From Saccharothrix ecbatanensis (GTDB lineage: Bacteria > Actinomycetota > Actinomycetes > Mycobacteriales > Pseudonocardiaceae), in contig NZ_JACHMO010000001.1 in NCBI RefSeq assembly GCF_014205015.1, positions 620,001 to 684,000 on the forward strand: 64,000 nucleotides of DNA. Direction: 5' to 3'. The notes under the pieces are model-generated. The model was not told the origin of the DNA. It did no database searches and saw only the letters and a list, made by a program, of their open reading frames with translations. This document shows positions 27,803 through 36,571 of the stretch, piece by piece (the first letter of the stretch is position 1; each line of letters opens with the position of its first letter). The position numbers were made by a program, and so were the translations under genes.

Positions 27803-30325
27803 ATGCGTCCCGAGGACGTCGTCGAACTGCGGGTGCACGGGGTGTCGGGCACTCCACCCGAAGCGATGCTGGGTGATCCGTTCCCCACCCCCGTGGCCGG
27901 TGACGACGTCGCCCGGTTCCTGCGGGCGGGCAAACCGGCTCGGGCGCTGTCCAGCGGGCGCACGCGGACGGTCGAGGCGTTCCACTGGGGTCGGTTCACG
28001 TCGGGTGGTGCGAGTCGGGCGTTGTGGCTGGTGCTGATCCCGTTCGCGATCCTCAACCTGGCCCGGTACACGCTGCTCGGCGCGGGCCGGTTCGCCGAAG
28101 CGGTGTTGCGGCTGCTCGGGCTGGTGCTGACGTGCATGCTGGTCACGTCCGTGGCGTACGTGTCGCTGGAGTTGCTGGTGCGGCAGTGCGCGGGCACGGT
28201 GGCGTGCCGGGCGGCCAACCTGGGGTTCTTCGACGGCTGGCCGTTCGGGGCGATGCTGCTGGTCGGGATGGCGCCGCCGCTGCTGGTGATCACCACGCTG
28301 TGGTGGTTCGGCCGGCAGACGTTCCTGTACGAGCCCAAGGGCACCCACCACGCGTGGGAGACCCGTTCCGGGAGCCTGGGGGACTACGCGTTCTGGCACA
28401 CGTCGCCGCGCACGCCCGTGCTGCGTGACGCGCATGTGGCGGCGGCGTGCGTGATGGTGGGCGTGCTGTACGCGGGCGCGTTGCGGACGGAGCAGCCGGA
28501 CCGGCCGTCGGACGTGCTGTCGTGGTCGGTGGTCGGGCTCGGCGTGCTGGTGCTGTCGTGGGCGGTCGGGTGCGTGGTGATGTCGCCGGACCGGCGGAAG
28601 GTGAACTCGCGGGCGTTGAAGTGGGCGTCGGTGGCGTACCTGCTGGTGGCGGCCGGCGCGGCGACGGCGTTCCTGTGGCGGTTGCCGACGGACGCGAGCG
28701 CCGGGGTGACGCCGCTGGCCGGGTTCGAGGCGGTGACCAACGTCCTTGGCGCGTTGGCGATGTTGCTCCTGATCGTCCTGTTCGGAGCGTGCGTGCACCT
28801 GCGGCACTCGGCGCGTGGTGTCGAGTTGATGGTGGCGGACAAGCGTTTCCGGCCGATGTGGCACGGCTACGCGGCGGTGGTGATCGCGGCGTTGGCGACC
28901 ACGCTGGCGGTCGGGTTCAGCGGTGGGCTGGCGTACCGGGTGGTGGAGTGGGTCGGCGATCCGGTGCCGGACGCCGGGCGGCAGGGGTTGGTGCTGAGCA
29001 CGAGCTACCTGGTCGGCGCGGGGCTCTGGGGTGTGCTGGCGATCGCGTTCCCGTTGCTGGTGGCGCCGATCGTGGCGGCCATGGTGCGGCAGGTGTCCAG
29101 CGCGATCCTGTTCGCCGCCGGGTCGGTGGTCGCGGGCGTGGCGGTGGCACTGCGGTGGACGTCCGTGCCCGGCTGGGTGTTCTGGGTCGCGGCGATGGTA
29201 GCCGGTATGTTGTATGCGATCGGCGCGGTTTCTTGTATACGACATTCGGTAGGCGCGGCGATCAGGGAGGGCGTGCTGGCCGACTACCCGGGCCGCCCGG
29301 ACCGGCCGGGCATCCGCAAGGTCGCGTTCAACCAGCGGCTGGCGTCGGCGAAGTACCGCTACCACTGGCTGCTCGGCGCGATGGCGCTGCTCGGCGGCGT
29401 GCTGGTCGCGGCGGGCGGCGGTGTCGCTCTGGCGAGCCTGGCGTACCCGGACTGGCGGTCCGCGGCGCCGTCGGGACTGGCCGACTGGCTGTCGTCCTGG
29501 CTGTCGTCGCGCCCGGCGCAGGACCTGGGCGCGTTGGGCAGCCTGGTGGTGTCCGGTCTCGTCGTGGTCCTGCTGCTGTTGGGCGTACGCACGTGGCAGA
29601 GCCCCAGCATGCGCACAGCGGTCGGCATCGTGTGGGACCTGGTGGCGTTCTGGCCGCGGCTGGCGCACCCGATCTGCCCGCCGCCCTACGGTGGTCGCGC
29701 CACCATCGAACTGACGTCCCGCGCGGTCCGGCTGGCCGGGCACCACGACGTCGACGCGGTGGTGTTGTCCGGGCACAGCCAGGGCAGCGTCGTGTGCTTC
29801 GCCGCGTTGTCGTTGCTGCGCGGGGAAAGCGAGCGTCCCGACCCGGCCGACGGCGAGCGGTACATCAGGCAGGCGGACGCCGTCGCGGCACTGCGCCGGG
29901 TCGGCCTGGTCACGTACGGCTCGCAGTTGCAGTGGGCGTACTCGCGGCTGTTCCCGCACTACCTCGGGCACGCCGAACTGGCCCGGCTGCACGACGAACT
30001 CGGCGACCGGTGGTGGAACGTGCACCGGTTGACCGACCCGTTGGGCGGGCCGGTGCAGGTGTGGGCGGAGACGGCGGACGAGCCGCTGTTCGCCGGGCAG
30101 AAGCTGTGGGGTTTCCGCTGCGGCAACGACGTGCGGTTGCGGGACCCGGAATTCCTCGACCCGGATCCGGACATGGTCGCCTCGCCGTTGCGCGGGCACA
30201 GCGACTACTACGACGACCCGGTGTTCGACGAGGTGGTGGCGCGGGTGGCGGAGGCCGTCTCGACACCGCGCACGACCGTGGTGATCGGCGGTCTTGCGCT
30301 GTCGGGTGACCGGATCGGTCCTTGA
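27803..30325 (+). CDS. Large membrane protein with interrupted α/β-hydrolase motifs
   Basis: 840 residues. The first 20 residues (VVELRVHGVSGTPPEAML) look like the first strand and oxyanion loop of an α/β hydrolase. About ten membrane segments follow. Near residue 655 the motif VVLSGHSQGSVVCFA supplies a lipase-type nucleophile elbow (GHSQG). A later region (VTYGSQLQWAYSRLFP, HRLTDPLGG) resembles the end of a lipase fold. The hydrolase thus appears split by the membrane region. The substrate is unknown and a lipid is likely (inference). Confidence 0.75.
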   Translation: MRPEDVVELRVHGVSGTPPEAMLGDPFPTPVAGDDVARFLRAGKPARALSSGRTRTVEAFHWGRFTSGGASRALWLVLIPFAILNLARYTLLGAGRFAEAVLRLLGLVLTCMLVTSVAYVSLELLVRQCAGTVACRAANLGFFDGWPFGAMLLVGMAPPLLVITTLWWFGRQTFLYEPKGTHHAWETRSGSLGDYAFWHTSPRTPVLRDAHVAAACVMVGVLYAGALRTEQPDRPSDVLSWSVVGLGVLVLSWAVGCVVMSPDRRKVNSRALKWASVAYLLVAAGAATAFLWRLPTDASAGVTPLAGFEAVTNVLGALAMLLLIVLFGACVHLRHSARGVELMVADKRFRPMWHGYAAVVIAALATTLAVGFSGGLAYRVVEWVGDPVPDAGRQGLVLSTSYLVGAGLWGVLAIAFPLLVAPIVAAMVRQVSSAILFAAGSVVAGVAVALRWTSVPGWVFWVAAMVAGMLYAIGAVSCIRHSVGAAIREGVLADYPGRPDRPGIRKVAFNQRLASAKYRYHWLLGAMALLGGVLVAAGGGVALASLAYPDWRSAAPSGLADWLSSWLSSRPAQDLGALGSLVVSGLVVVLLLLGVRTWQSPSMRTAVGIVWDLVAFWPRLAHPICPPPYGGRATIELTSRAVRLAGHHDVDAVVLSGHSQGSVVCFAALSLLRGESERPDPADGERYIRQADAVAALRRVGLVTYGSQLQWAYSRLFPHYLGHAELARLHDELGDRWWNVHRLTDPLGGPVQVWAETADEPLFAGQKLWGFRCGNDVRLRDPEFLDPDPDMVASPLRGHSDYYDDPVFDEVVARVAEAVSTPRTTVVIGGLALSGDRIGP

Positions 30326-30350
30326 GCCCTTCGAGTGCCTAGGGTGCTGA

Positions 30351-30410
30351 GGTGTGACCCGAGAAGGTGTGACCCGACAAGGTGTGCCCAGAGAAGGTGT
30401 GACCCTGACC
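30351..30410 (+). repeat. 15-bp tandem repeat (4 copies) carrying GTG start codons
   Basis: Four imperfect copies of GGTGTGACCCGAGAA (30351, 30366, 30381, 30396) span the start of the acetyltransferase gene. Each copy contains an in-frame GTG, and GAGAAGG-like bases precede the next copy. The unit length is a multiple of 3, so copy-number change keeps the frame. Confidence 0.85.
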
Positions 30411-30851
30411 ATCCGCCGTGCCACCGCCGAGGACGTCCCCGCGATCGCGGCCATGCTCGCCGACGACGAGTTGGGCGCGCTCCGCGAGTCACTTGACGAC
30501 CTCGCGCCGTACGAGCGGGCGTTCGCGGCCATCGACGCGTCCGACCACGACGTGCTGGTGGTGGCCGAGCGGGACGGCGTGGTGGTGGGCACGCTTCAGC
30601 TGACCGTGTTGCGCGGGCTGTCGCGGCGGGGTGCGTCGAGGGCCCAGATCGAGGCCGTGCGGGTCGCCTCGTCGGCACGCGGGGAAGGGCTGGGGAAGCG
30701 ACTGGTCCGGTGGGCGGTCGACGAGGCGAAGACACGGGGGTGCGCCGTCGTGCAGCTGACCTCCCACAAGAGCCGGGTCGACGCGCACCGCTTCTACCTC
30801 CGGCTCGGTTTCGTCCAGTCGCACGAGGGCTTCAAGCTGCCGCTGTCGTAG
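30399..30851 (+). CDS. GNAT-family N-acetyltransferase
   Basis: 150 residues from GTG 30399; in-frame GTG codons at 30354, 30369 and 30384 in the upstream repeat are equally possible starts and would add VTREG-type pentapeptides. The GNAT core is clear: motif A reads IEAVRVASSARGEGLGKRLV (Q/RxxGxG/A) and the C-terminus reads HRFYLRLGFVQSHEGFKLPL. It transfers an acetyl group from acetyl-CoA to an unknown amine. It is probably transcribed with the membrane hydrolase, 28-73 bp upstream depending on the start. Confidence 0.88.
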   Translation: MTLTIRRATAEDVPAIAAMLADDELGALRESLDDLAPYERAFAAIDASDHDVLVVAERDGVVVGTLQLTVLRGLSRRGASRAQIEAVRVASSARGEGLGKRLVRWAVDEAKTRGCAVVQLTSHKSRVDAHRFYLRLGFVQSHEGFKLPLS

Positions 30852-30897
30852 CGCGGGGTAGGTTTCGGCGGAAAGTCCGCTCGACCGGGAAGATCCG

Positions 30898-31278
30898 ATG
30901 ATCGAAGTCCTCGCGACCGCGTTGACGGTCGTGGCTCTCGTCGCGGCCGCGTGGTCGCTGGTGCTGGCCATCGCCAACCGGCCGATCACGTTGGCCACCA
31001 AGCCGACCCTGGCGCTCGCCGGGGTTGTCGTGCTGCTCGAAGTCGGGCTGCTGGTGCAGGCGGTCGCCGGTGTGGTGAACGTGCTGGGCGCCGACCGGGA
31101 GCTGGACCGGGTCACGTTCGTCGGCTACCTGATCGGCGCCGCCGTGGTGCTGCCGCTCGGTGCGTTCTGGTCCCTCGCGGAACGGTCGCGCTGGGGTGCG
31201 GGCGTGTTGACCGTGGCGTGCCTGAGCGTGCCGGTGATGATCCTGCGGCTGAACATGCTCTGGAGTGGTCATGGCTGA
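30898..31278 (+). CDS. Small membrane protein, unknown function
   Basis: 126 residues with four predicted membrane helices (begins MIEVLATALTVVALVAAAW; ALAGVVVLLEVGLLVQAVAG; FVGYLIGAAVVLPLGAFW; ends VACLSVPVMILRL). No motif is recognised. It overlaps the next gene by 8 bp and forms an operon with it. The pair resembles actinobacterial gene pairs for 4-helix membrane proteins of unknown role. Confidence 0.8.
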   Translation: MIEVLATALTVVALVAAAWSLVLAIANRPITLATKPTLALAGVVVLLEVGLLVQAVAGVVNVLGADRELDRVTFVGYLIGAAVVLPLGAFWSLAERSRWGAGVLTVACLSVPVMILRLNMLWSGHG

Positions 31279-31699
31279 GCGGCGGTCCCAGGAGTTGAAG
31301 GAGACGACCCGGTCGGGGCCGGGGCGGCTGCTGATCGCGGTGTACGGGATCTTCGCCATCGCGGCCACGGCCCGGTCGGCGGTGCAGCTCGCCACCAGGT
31401 TCGAGCAGGCGCCGCTGGCGTACCTGCTGTCCGCGTTCGCGGCGGTCGTGTACGTCGTGGCCACGGCCGCGCTGGCCGGTGTGGTGTCCCGGCGGGTCGC
31501 TTACCTGGCGTGCGGGGTCGAGTTGGCCGGGGTGGTCGTGGTCGGCGCGGTGAGCCTGGTGTTCGCGGACGCGTTCCCGGACGCCACCGTGTGGTCCGCG
31601 TTCGGCGGCGGTTACGGCTACGTCCCGCTCGTGCTGCCCGTGCTCGGCCTGCTCTGGCTCCGGCACACCGGTCGGCAACGTCCGTCGGCAAGCCCCTGA
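31271..31699 (+). CDS. Small membrane protein, unknown function
   Basis: 142 residues from ATG 31271 (GGAG upstream). An N-terminal charged segment (AERRSQELKETTRSGPGR) is followed by four membrane helices. It overlaps the preceding gene by 8 bp. Its last five codons and stop are part of a perfect 19-bp tandem duplication (31681-31718), which leaves a second copy in the 3' UTR. Confidence 0.8.
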   Translation: MAERRSQELKETTRSGPGRLLIAVYGIFAIAATARSAVQLATRFEQAPLAYLLSAFAAVVYVVATAALAGVVSRRVAYLACGVELAGVVVVGAVSLVFADAFPDATVWSAFGGGYGYVPLVLPVLGLLWLRHTGRQRPSASP

Positions 31700-31718
31700 T
31701 CCGTCGGCAAGCCCCTGA
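31681..31718 (+). repeat. Perfect 19-bp tandem duplication over a stop codon
   Basis: TCCGTCGGCAAGCCCCTGA occurs twice in direct succession (31681-31699 and 31700-31718). The first copy encodes the C-terminal SVGKP-region codons and stop of the membrane protein in its own frame; the second is non-coding. It looks like a recent slippage or unequal-exchange event. Confidence 0.9.
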
Positions 31719-32018
31719 GCAGCGACGTTCCTCTGTGCTTCGGGACCCCGAAGTTCTTGGTTGAACGGATGGGCCACTTACCTCGTAGTGAGGGCGAGCC
31801 GTCGGGAACGTTCCGACGGCCGATCCGTGGCGGCGGCTGTGACCAAGGCGTCCGGCAGGGTAACGCCGCCGTGGGTGGCCGGAGGCCGGGGGCGTGCTCC
31901 CGGCCTCCGTTGGCTGAGTCGGTTCTCAGGTGGCGTGTGCGAGCGTTTCCCCATCCCGCCCGCGGTACCCACATGCAATGACGCATGGGAAGGTCCGCCC
32001 ACCAAGGAGATTCCCACG
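31719..32018 (+). other. 300-bp leader region before the RND gene, with a strong hairpin
   Basis: No convincing gene is present. Perfect 10-bp arms GGAGGCCGGG and CCCGGCCTCC (31881-31908, 8-nt loop) could terminate the upstream operon or form a leader structure. AAGGAGA at 32004-32010 is the ribosome site for the RND gene. An open frame continuous with the RND gene runs through this region but has no coding character. Confidence 0.5.
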
Positions 32019-35000
32019 ATGTCCGTGCTGGCTCGACTGAGCCTGGCCAACCGCAGTCTCGTCGGGCTGTTGAGCCTGCTCGTGATCGGTTTTGGTGTGT
32101 TCACGCTGCCCTCGATCAAGCAGCAGCTGTTCCCGTCCATCGAACTGCCCGCCGCGGTGGTCATCGCGGCCTATCCCGGAGCGTCGCCGGACCTGGTCGA
32201 CAGCCAGGTCGCCGAGCCGATCCAGTCGGCCGTGCGCGGTGTCGACGGTGTCGAGCAGGTGCTCACCCGGTCCGCGGAGAGCTCCACCACGGTCCAGGTG
32301 ATGTTCACCTACGGCACCGACATCGACGCCGCCGTGGCCCAGATGCAGCAGGCCGTGAACCGGCTCCAGCCCCGCCTTCCGCAGGGCGTCGAGCCGACCG
32401 TCGCGCAGGGCAGCACCGACGACATCCCGGTGATCGCCCTCGCCGCGACGTCCGGTGACGACGACATCGCCGCCGCGGCCCGGCTGCGCGCCGAGGTCGT
32501 GCCCGGCCTCGAAGCCATCGCCGGCGTGCGGGAGGCCACGGTCAGCGGTGAACGCGACCGCCAGGTCACCGTCACCGTGGACTACGCCAAGCTCGGCGCC
32601 GCCCGGGTCGAGCCGCAGGCGTTGACCGCCGCGCTGACCACGGCGGGCGCCGTCATGCCCGCGGGCACCGTGCCGGACGCCGACAAGACGCTGACCGTGC
32701 AGATCGGCAGCCCGGTCGGTTCCGTGGACGACCTGCGCGGGTTGCTGCTCGCCTCACCCACCGGCCCGGTGAAGCTCGGCGACGTGGCGAAGGTCGAATC
32801 CGTGCCCGCCGCCGCGAGCCTGCTGACCCGCACCGACGGCGAGGCCACGCTCGGCGTCTCTGTCACCATGGCGGCCGACGGCAACGCGGTGGAGATCTCC
32901 CGCCAGGTGCGCGAGAAGCTCGACGAGTGGGGCGAGGCGGCCGACTCCAAGCTCACCGTCGCGTTCGACCAGGGTCCGCAGGTGGAGAAGGCGATCAGCG
33001 GCCTGACCACCGAGGGTCTGCTCGGCCTGCTGTTCGCGGTGCTCGTGATCCTGCTGTTCCTGCTGTCGGTGCGGTCCACGTTGGTGACGGCGGTGTCGAT
33101 CCCGCTGTCCGTGGTGGTCGCGCTGATCGCGCTGTACACGGGTGACCTGTCGCTGAACCTGCTCACCCTCGGCGCGCTCACCATCGCGGTCGGCCGGGTG
33201 GTGGACGACTCGATCGTGGTGCTGGAGAACATCAAGCGGCACCTCGGGTACGGCGAGGAGAAGGAACGCGCGGTGCTGGACGGCACGCGTGAAGTGGCGG
33301 GCGCGGTGACGGCGTCCACGCTCACGACGGTGGCCGTGTTCCTGCCGATCGCGTTCGTCGGCGGTATCGCGGGTGAGCTGTTCGGGCCGTTCTCGATCAC
33401 GGTGACGGTGGCGTTGCTGGCGTCCTTGCTGGTGTCGTTGACGATCGTGCCGGTGCTGGCGTTCTGGTTCCTCAAGCGCCCGGCCGTGCCGACCGATCCG
33501 ACGGAGGCGGCGGCGGCTCGTCAGGCGGCGCTGGAGAAGGAGAAGCGCAGCCCGTTGCAGCGTGCCTACGTGCCGGTGCTCAAGTTTGCCACCACGCGGC
33601 GCTGGGTGACGTTGCTGATCGCGGTGCTGATCTTCGGCGGCACGCTCGGGTTGGCCGGTTCGCTGGAGACCAACTTCATCGACAACGCCGGCGGCACCGC
33701 GTTGCAGGGCACCCAGAAGCTGCCGCCCGGCAGCAGCCTGGCCGCCCGTGACGACGCGGCGCGCAAGCTCGAAGGCGTGCTGGAGGAGACCGACGAGGTC
33801 GAGACGTACCAGATCACCGTCGGGACCGACAACAGGCTGGCTGCCTTCGGATTCGGCGGCAACGGCGACACGAGCGTGCGTGCGACGGTGCGTGAGGGCA
33901 CGGACCTGGAGGCGTTGCAGACCAGGTTGGTCGAGCAGTTGAAGAACACGACCGGCGCCGGTGAGGTCGAGTTCGGCGCCGCGGCGTCCGGTTTCGGCTC
34001 GTCGACGATCGACGTGCTCGTCACCGCGCCGGACGCGGCTTCGCTGCGGGACGCGGCCGACCGCGTGCAGCAGGCCGTCACGGGGACGCCGGGTGTCGGC
34101 GAGGTGACCAACGACCTCTCGGTGAGCGCACCGCGGGTGCAGGTGACCGTGGACCAGGCCGCCGCGGCGGCTCGTGGGCTGAGCGGGCAGGTCATCGGTC
34201 AGTTCGCGGCGCAGGCGTTGCGTGGTGTGCCGGTGGCGCAGTTGCCGATCGACGGGGAGTCGCAGCAGATCGTGCTGCGGACCGGTGACGCGCCAGCGGA
34301 CGTGGATGCGTTGCGCGCCTTGCCTTTGCCCGGTGGGGTGACGTTGGGTCAGGTCGCTTCGGTGTCCGTTGTGGACGGTCCGGTGCAGGTGCGGCGGACC
34401 GATGGTGCGCGTAGTGCGACCGTGTCGGCGAAGGCCACCGGTTCGGACCTGGGCGCGTTGACCACCGAGTTGACGTCCCGGTTGAACGCTCTGGACCTGC
34501 CTTCCGGCGCCACGCACAGCATCGGTGGCGTTTCGGCTGACCAGGCCGAGACGTTCGCCGACCTGGGACTGGCCATGCTGGCCGCGATCGCGATCGTGTT
34601 CCTGATCATGGTGGCCACGTTCCGCAGCCTGGCCCAGCCGCTGATCCTGCTGGTGTCCATCCCGTTCGCGGCGACCGGTGCGATCGGCCTGCTGCTGCTC
34701 ACCGGGACCCCGCTCGGCCTGCCCGCGTTGATCGGCATGCTGATGCTCGTGGGGATCGTGGTGACGAATGCGATTGTGCTGATCGACCTGGTCAACCAGT
34801 ACCGGCGGGATGGGATGCCGGTGCGGGAGGCGGTGATCGAGGGCGGTCGGCGGCGGCTTCGCCCGATCCTGATGACCGCCGCGGCGACGATCTTCGCGTT
34901 GCTGCCGATGGCGATGGGCATCACCGGTGAGGGCGCGTTCATCGGCAAGCCGTTGGCGATCGTGGTGATCGGCGGTCTGATCAGCTCGACGTTGCTCACC

Positions 35001-35108
35001 CTGGTGCTCGTGCCGACGCTCTACTCGATGGTCGAGGGGCGGAAGGAACGTCGCTTGGCGCGGAAGACCGAGCAGCCGGTGGAGGTTCGGGAGCCGGTCA
35101 GCGTCTGA
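32019..35108 (+). CDS. RND-family efflux permease (AcrB/HAE1-like)
   Basis: 1029 residues from ATG 32019 (AAGGAGA 8 bp upstream). It has the two-fold RND layout: TM1, a large extracytoplasmic loop, TM2-6, TM7, a second loop and TM8-12. The proton-relay pair lies in GRVVDDSIVVLENI in TM4. N-terminal FPSIELPAAVVIAAYPGASP matches the porter-domain start. AcrB-like proteins normally need a membrane-fusion protein and outer-membrane channel; neither is adjacent. A single-component role in a monoderm is inferred. Confidence 0.92.
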   Translation: MSVLARLSLANRSLVGLLSLLVIGFGVFTLPSIKQQLFPSIELPAAVVIAAYPGASPDLVDSQVAEPIQSAVRGVDGVEQVLTRSAESSTTVQVMFTYGTDIDAAVAQMQQAVNRLQPRLPQGVEPTVAQGSTDDIPVIALAATSGDDDIAAAARLRAEVVPGLEAIAGVREATVSGERDRQVTVTVDYAKLGAARVEPQALTAALTTAGAVMPAGTVPDADKTLTVQIGSPVGSVDDLRGLLLASPTGPVKLGDVAKVESVPAAASLLTRTDGEATLGVSVTMAADGNAVEISRQVREKLDEWGEAADSKLTVAFDQGPQVEKAISGLTTEGLLGLLFAVLVILLFLLSVRSTLVTAVSIPLSVVVALIALYTGDLSLNLLTLGALTIAVGRVVDDSIVVLENIKRHLGYGEEKERAVLDGTREVAGAVTASTLTTVAVFLPIAFVGGIAGELFGPFSITVTVALLASLLVSLTIVPVLAFWFLKRPAVPTDPTEAAAARQAALEKEKRSPLQRAYVPVLKFATTRRWVTLLIAVLIFGGTLGLAGSLETNFIDNAGGTALQGTQKLPPGSSLAARDDAARKLEGVLEETDEVETYQITVGTDNRLAAFGFGGNGDTSVRATVREGTDLEALQTRLVEQLKNTTGAGEVEFGAAASGFGSSTIDVLVTAPDAASLRDAADRVQQAVTGTPGVGEVTNDLSVSAPRVQVTVDQAAAAARGLSGQVIGQFAAQALRGVPVAQLPIDGESQQIVLRTGDAPADVDALRALPLPGGVTLGQVASVSVVDGPVQVRRTDGARSATVSAKATGSDLGALTTELTSRLNALDLPSGATHSIGGVSADQAETFADLGLAMLAAIAIVFLIMVATFRSLAQPLILLVSIPFAATGAIGLLLLTGTPLGLPALIGMLMLVGIVVTNAIVLIDLVNQYRRDGMPVREAVIEGGRRRLRPILMTAAATIFALLPMAMGITGEGAFIGKPLAIVVIGGLISSTLLTLVLVPTLYSMVEGRKERRLARKTEQPVEVREPVSV

Positions 35109-35119
35109 AGCACTGATCG

Positions 35120-35159
35120 CGAAGACCCCGTTGCCCTCCTATGGGCGGCGGGGTCTTCG
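35120..35159. terminator. Bidirectional terminator hairpin
   Basis: Arms CGAAGACCCCG and CGGGGTCTTCG are perfect 11-bp complements, and the inner bases TTGCCC/GGGCGG extend the stem. It sits between the convergent RND and XRE genes and could stop both transcripts. Confidence 0.8.
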
Positions 35160-35174
35160 TTCCACTACGGACTC

Positions 35175-36380
35175 TTATTGCCTGCACATCTCTTCATACG
35201 CCTCACGCAGCTCCACGGCCTCCGGCAGCCCTCGTGCTTCGACGGCCCGCAACACCTCGGCCGCCCGCCAATGGTTCGAAGGCACCACGCGACCGGAAGT
35301 GATGGCCTGCAAGGTGTGGCCGCACGCCTCGTCGAGTCGGCCGTTCACCAGCAACGCCAGTGAGAGGTCGATGTTGGCCGAGGCAACGCGACGCGGCCAC
35401 TTGGCCGGATCGTTTCCACCGCCGAGGCGCCGGATGATCTCGCGCACGTAGCCCTCCGCCGCGGGGTCGCCGACCCACGCCAGCGTGGTGGCGGTGTAGG
35501 CCACGGCTTTGTCGGGGTCGTAGCGGTAGTGGTGTTCAGGCTGATCCGGCCTGGTCAACGGTGCGGCGAGGTGCTGAACCTCCTGTATCGCGGCGTATGC
35601 CTCACGTCGTTGTCCCAGCCGTGCGAAGGCCCGACCTTCCTGGGCCACCGCCTGGATCGCGATCGAGCCGCCGGCTGGGGCGATGGACTTCGCCGTCTGC
35701 GCCAGTTCCAACGCCTTGGCGTGGTGGCCGTCCGTCAGCGCGTGCCACGCCTCCGTTTCGTACACCCAAGCCCGGATTTCGTCATGCCCGGTGTGCAGCG
35801 CAAGACTGGCCGCGGTCTTCAGTCGTGCTGCGGCTGCGGACTCCTGGTTGAGGTCGATGTGCACCGTGGCGCCGAGCAACGACAACCACCCACCGACTAC
35901 GAGAAGCCGCTGGTGTTCGGCAAGCGTCTTTCGGGCATCAAGCAGGCGGCCGACGTACCCGAGGTACTGCCGGACACGACCGAGCAACACGTTCGGTGGT
36001 GTTGTGGGGTAGGCGATCGCCAGTTCGTCAACGGCCGCTTCAAGACGCGTCAGCGTCTCGTCGCCGACATCGCTGGCATTGATCCGTCGCACGAGTTCGA
36101 GCGCATCCTGCTCGTCGTCATCGGCGGACACCGGCGCGCACCAGCGCTGGACAGCCGAGGTCGGAGTCGCGTCGGCGGGCGACAGCAGCTTGTCCAGCAC
36201 GTCCATGTCCACCTTGAGCAGGCGCGCAAGCTTTGCACGTTGGTGGGGCAGCGGTTCGCGTGCCCCCGTTTCCCAGCGGGCCACCGCGGAACGGTCGACG
36301 CACATGGCTTCGGCGAAGGACTCCTGCGTGAAGCCGGCGGCCTTCCGGGCATGGGCCAAACCGGTCCGCCGTACTGCCAT
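35175..36380 (-). CDS. XRE-family regulator with TPR-like C-terminus
   Basis: 401 residues from ATG 36380, with GGAGG 7 bp upstream. The N-terminal helix-turn-helix reads ARKAAGFTQESFAEAMCVD followed by RSAVARWETGAREPLPHQ. The remaining ~320 residues are helical hairpins typical of TPR-containing regulators in actinomycetes. These often bind a short peptide or ligand through the TPRs. It is divergent from a degenerate prim-pol gene, a frequent pairing in this phylum (family knowledge); the target is probably that spacer. Confidence 0.85.
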   Translation of the reverse strand: MAVRRTGLAHARKAAGFTQESFAEAMCVDRSAVARWETGAREPLPHQRAKLARLLKVDMDVLDKLLSPADATPTSAVQRWCAPVSADDDEQDALELVRRINASDVGDETLTRLEAAVDELAIAYPTTPPNVLLGRVRQYLGYVGRLLDARKTLAEHQRLLVVGGWLSLLGATVHIDLNQESAAAARLKTAASLALHTGHDEIRAWVYETEAWHALTDGHHAKALELAQTAKSIAPAGGSIAIQAVAQEGRAFARLGQRREAYAAIQEVQHLAAPLTRPDQPEHHYRYDPDKAVAYTATTLAWVGDPAAEGYVREIIRRLGGGNDPAKWPRRVASANIDLSLALLVNGRLDEACGHTLQAITSGRVVPSNHWRAAEVLRAVEARGLPEAVELREAYEEMCRQ

Positions 36381-36571
36381 CGAGTGACCTCCAAACGCCG
36401 GTTCGCGCATGTTGGGGTGCTCATCCTCGCTGGTCAAGCGTAGCGCTGCACGAAATGGCCACGCATGGGCACGGTCTGGCGTCGTCCTGGCGCTGTCGGT
36501 CGCCCTGGCCGGATTCCATCCTTGATCACGGCCCCACCGGCGAAGTAGACCCTCAATCGAAAGGCAAGGCA

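Noticed and set aside
31761..32018. N-terminal extension of the RND permease
   Set aside because: The extra 86 residues precede a strong AAGGAGA site and a typical RND start, and contain the leader hairpin sequence.
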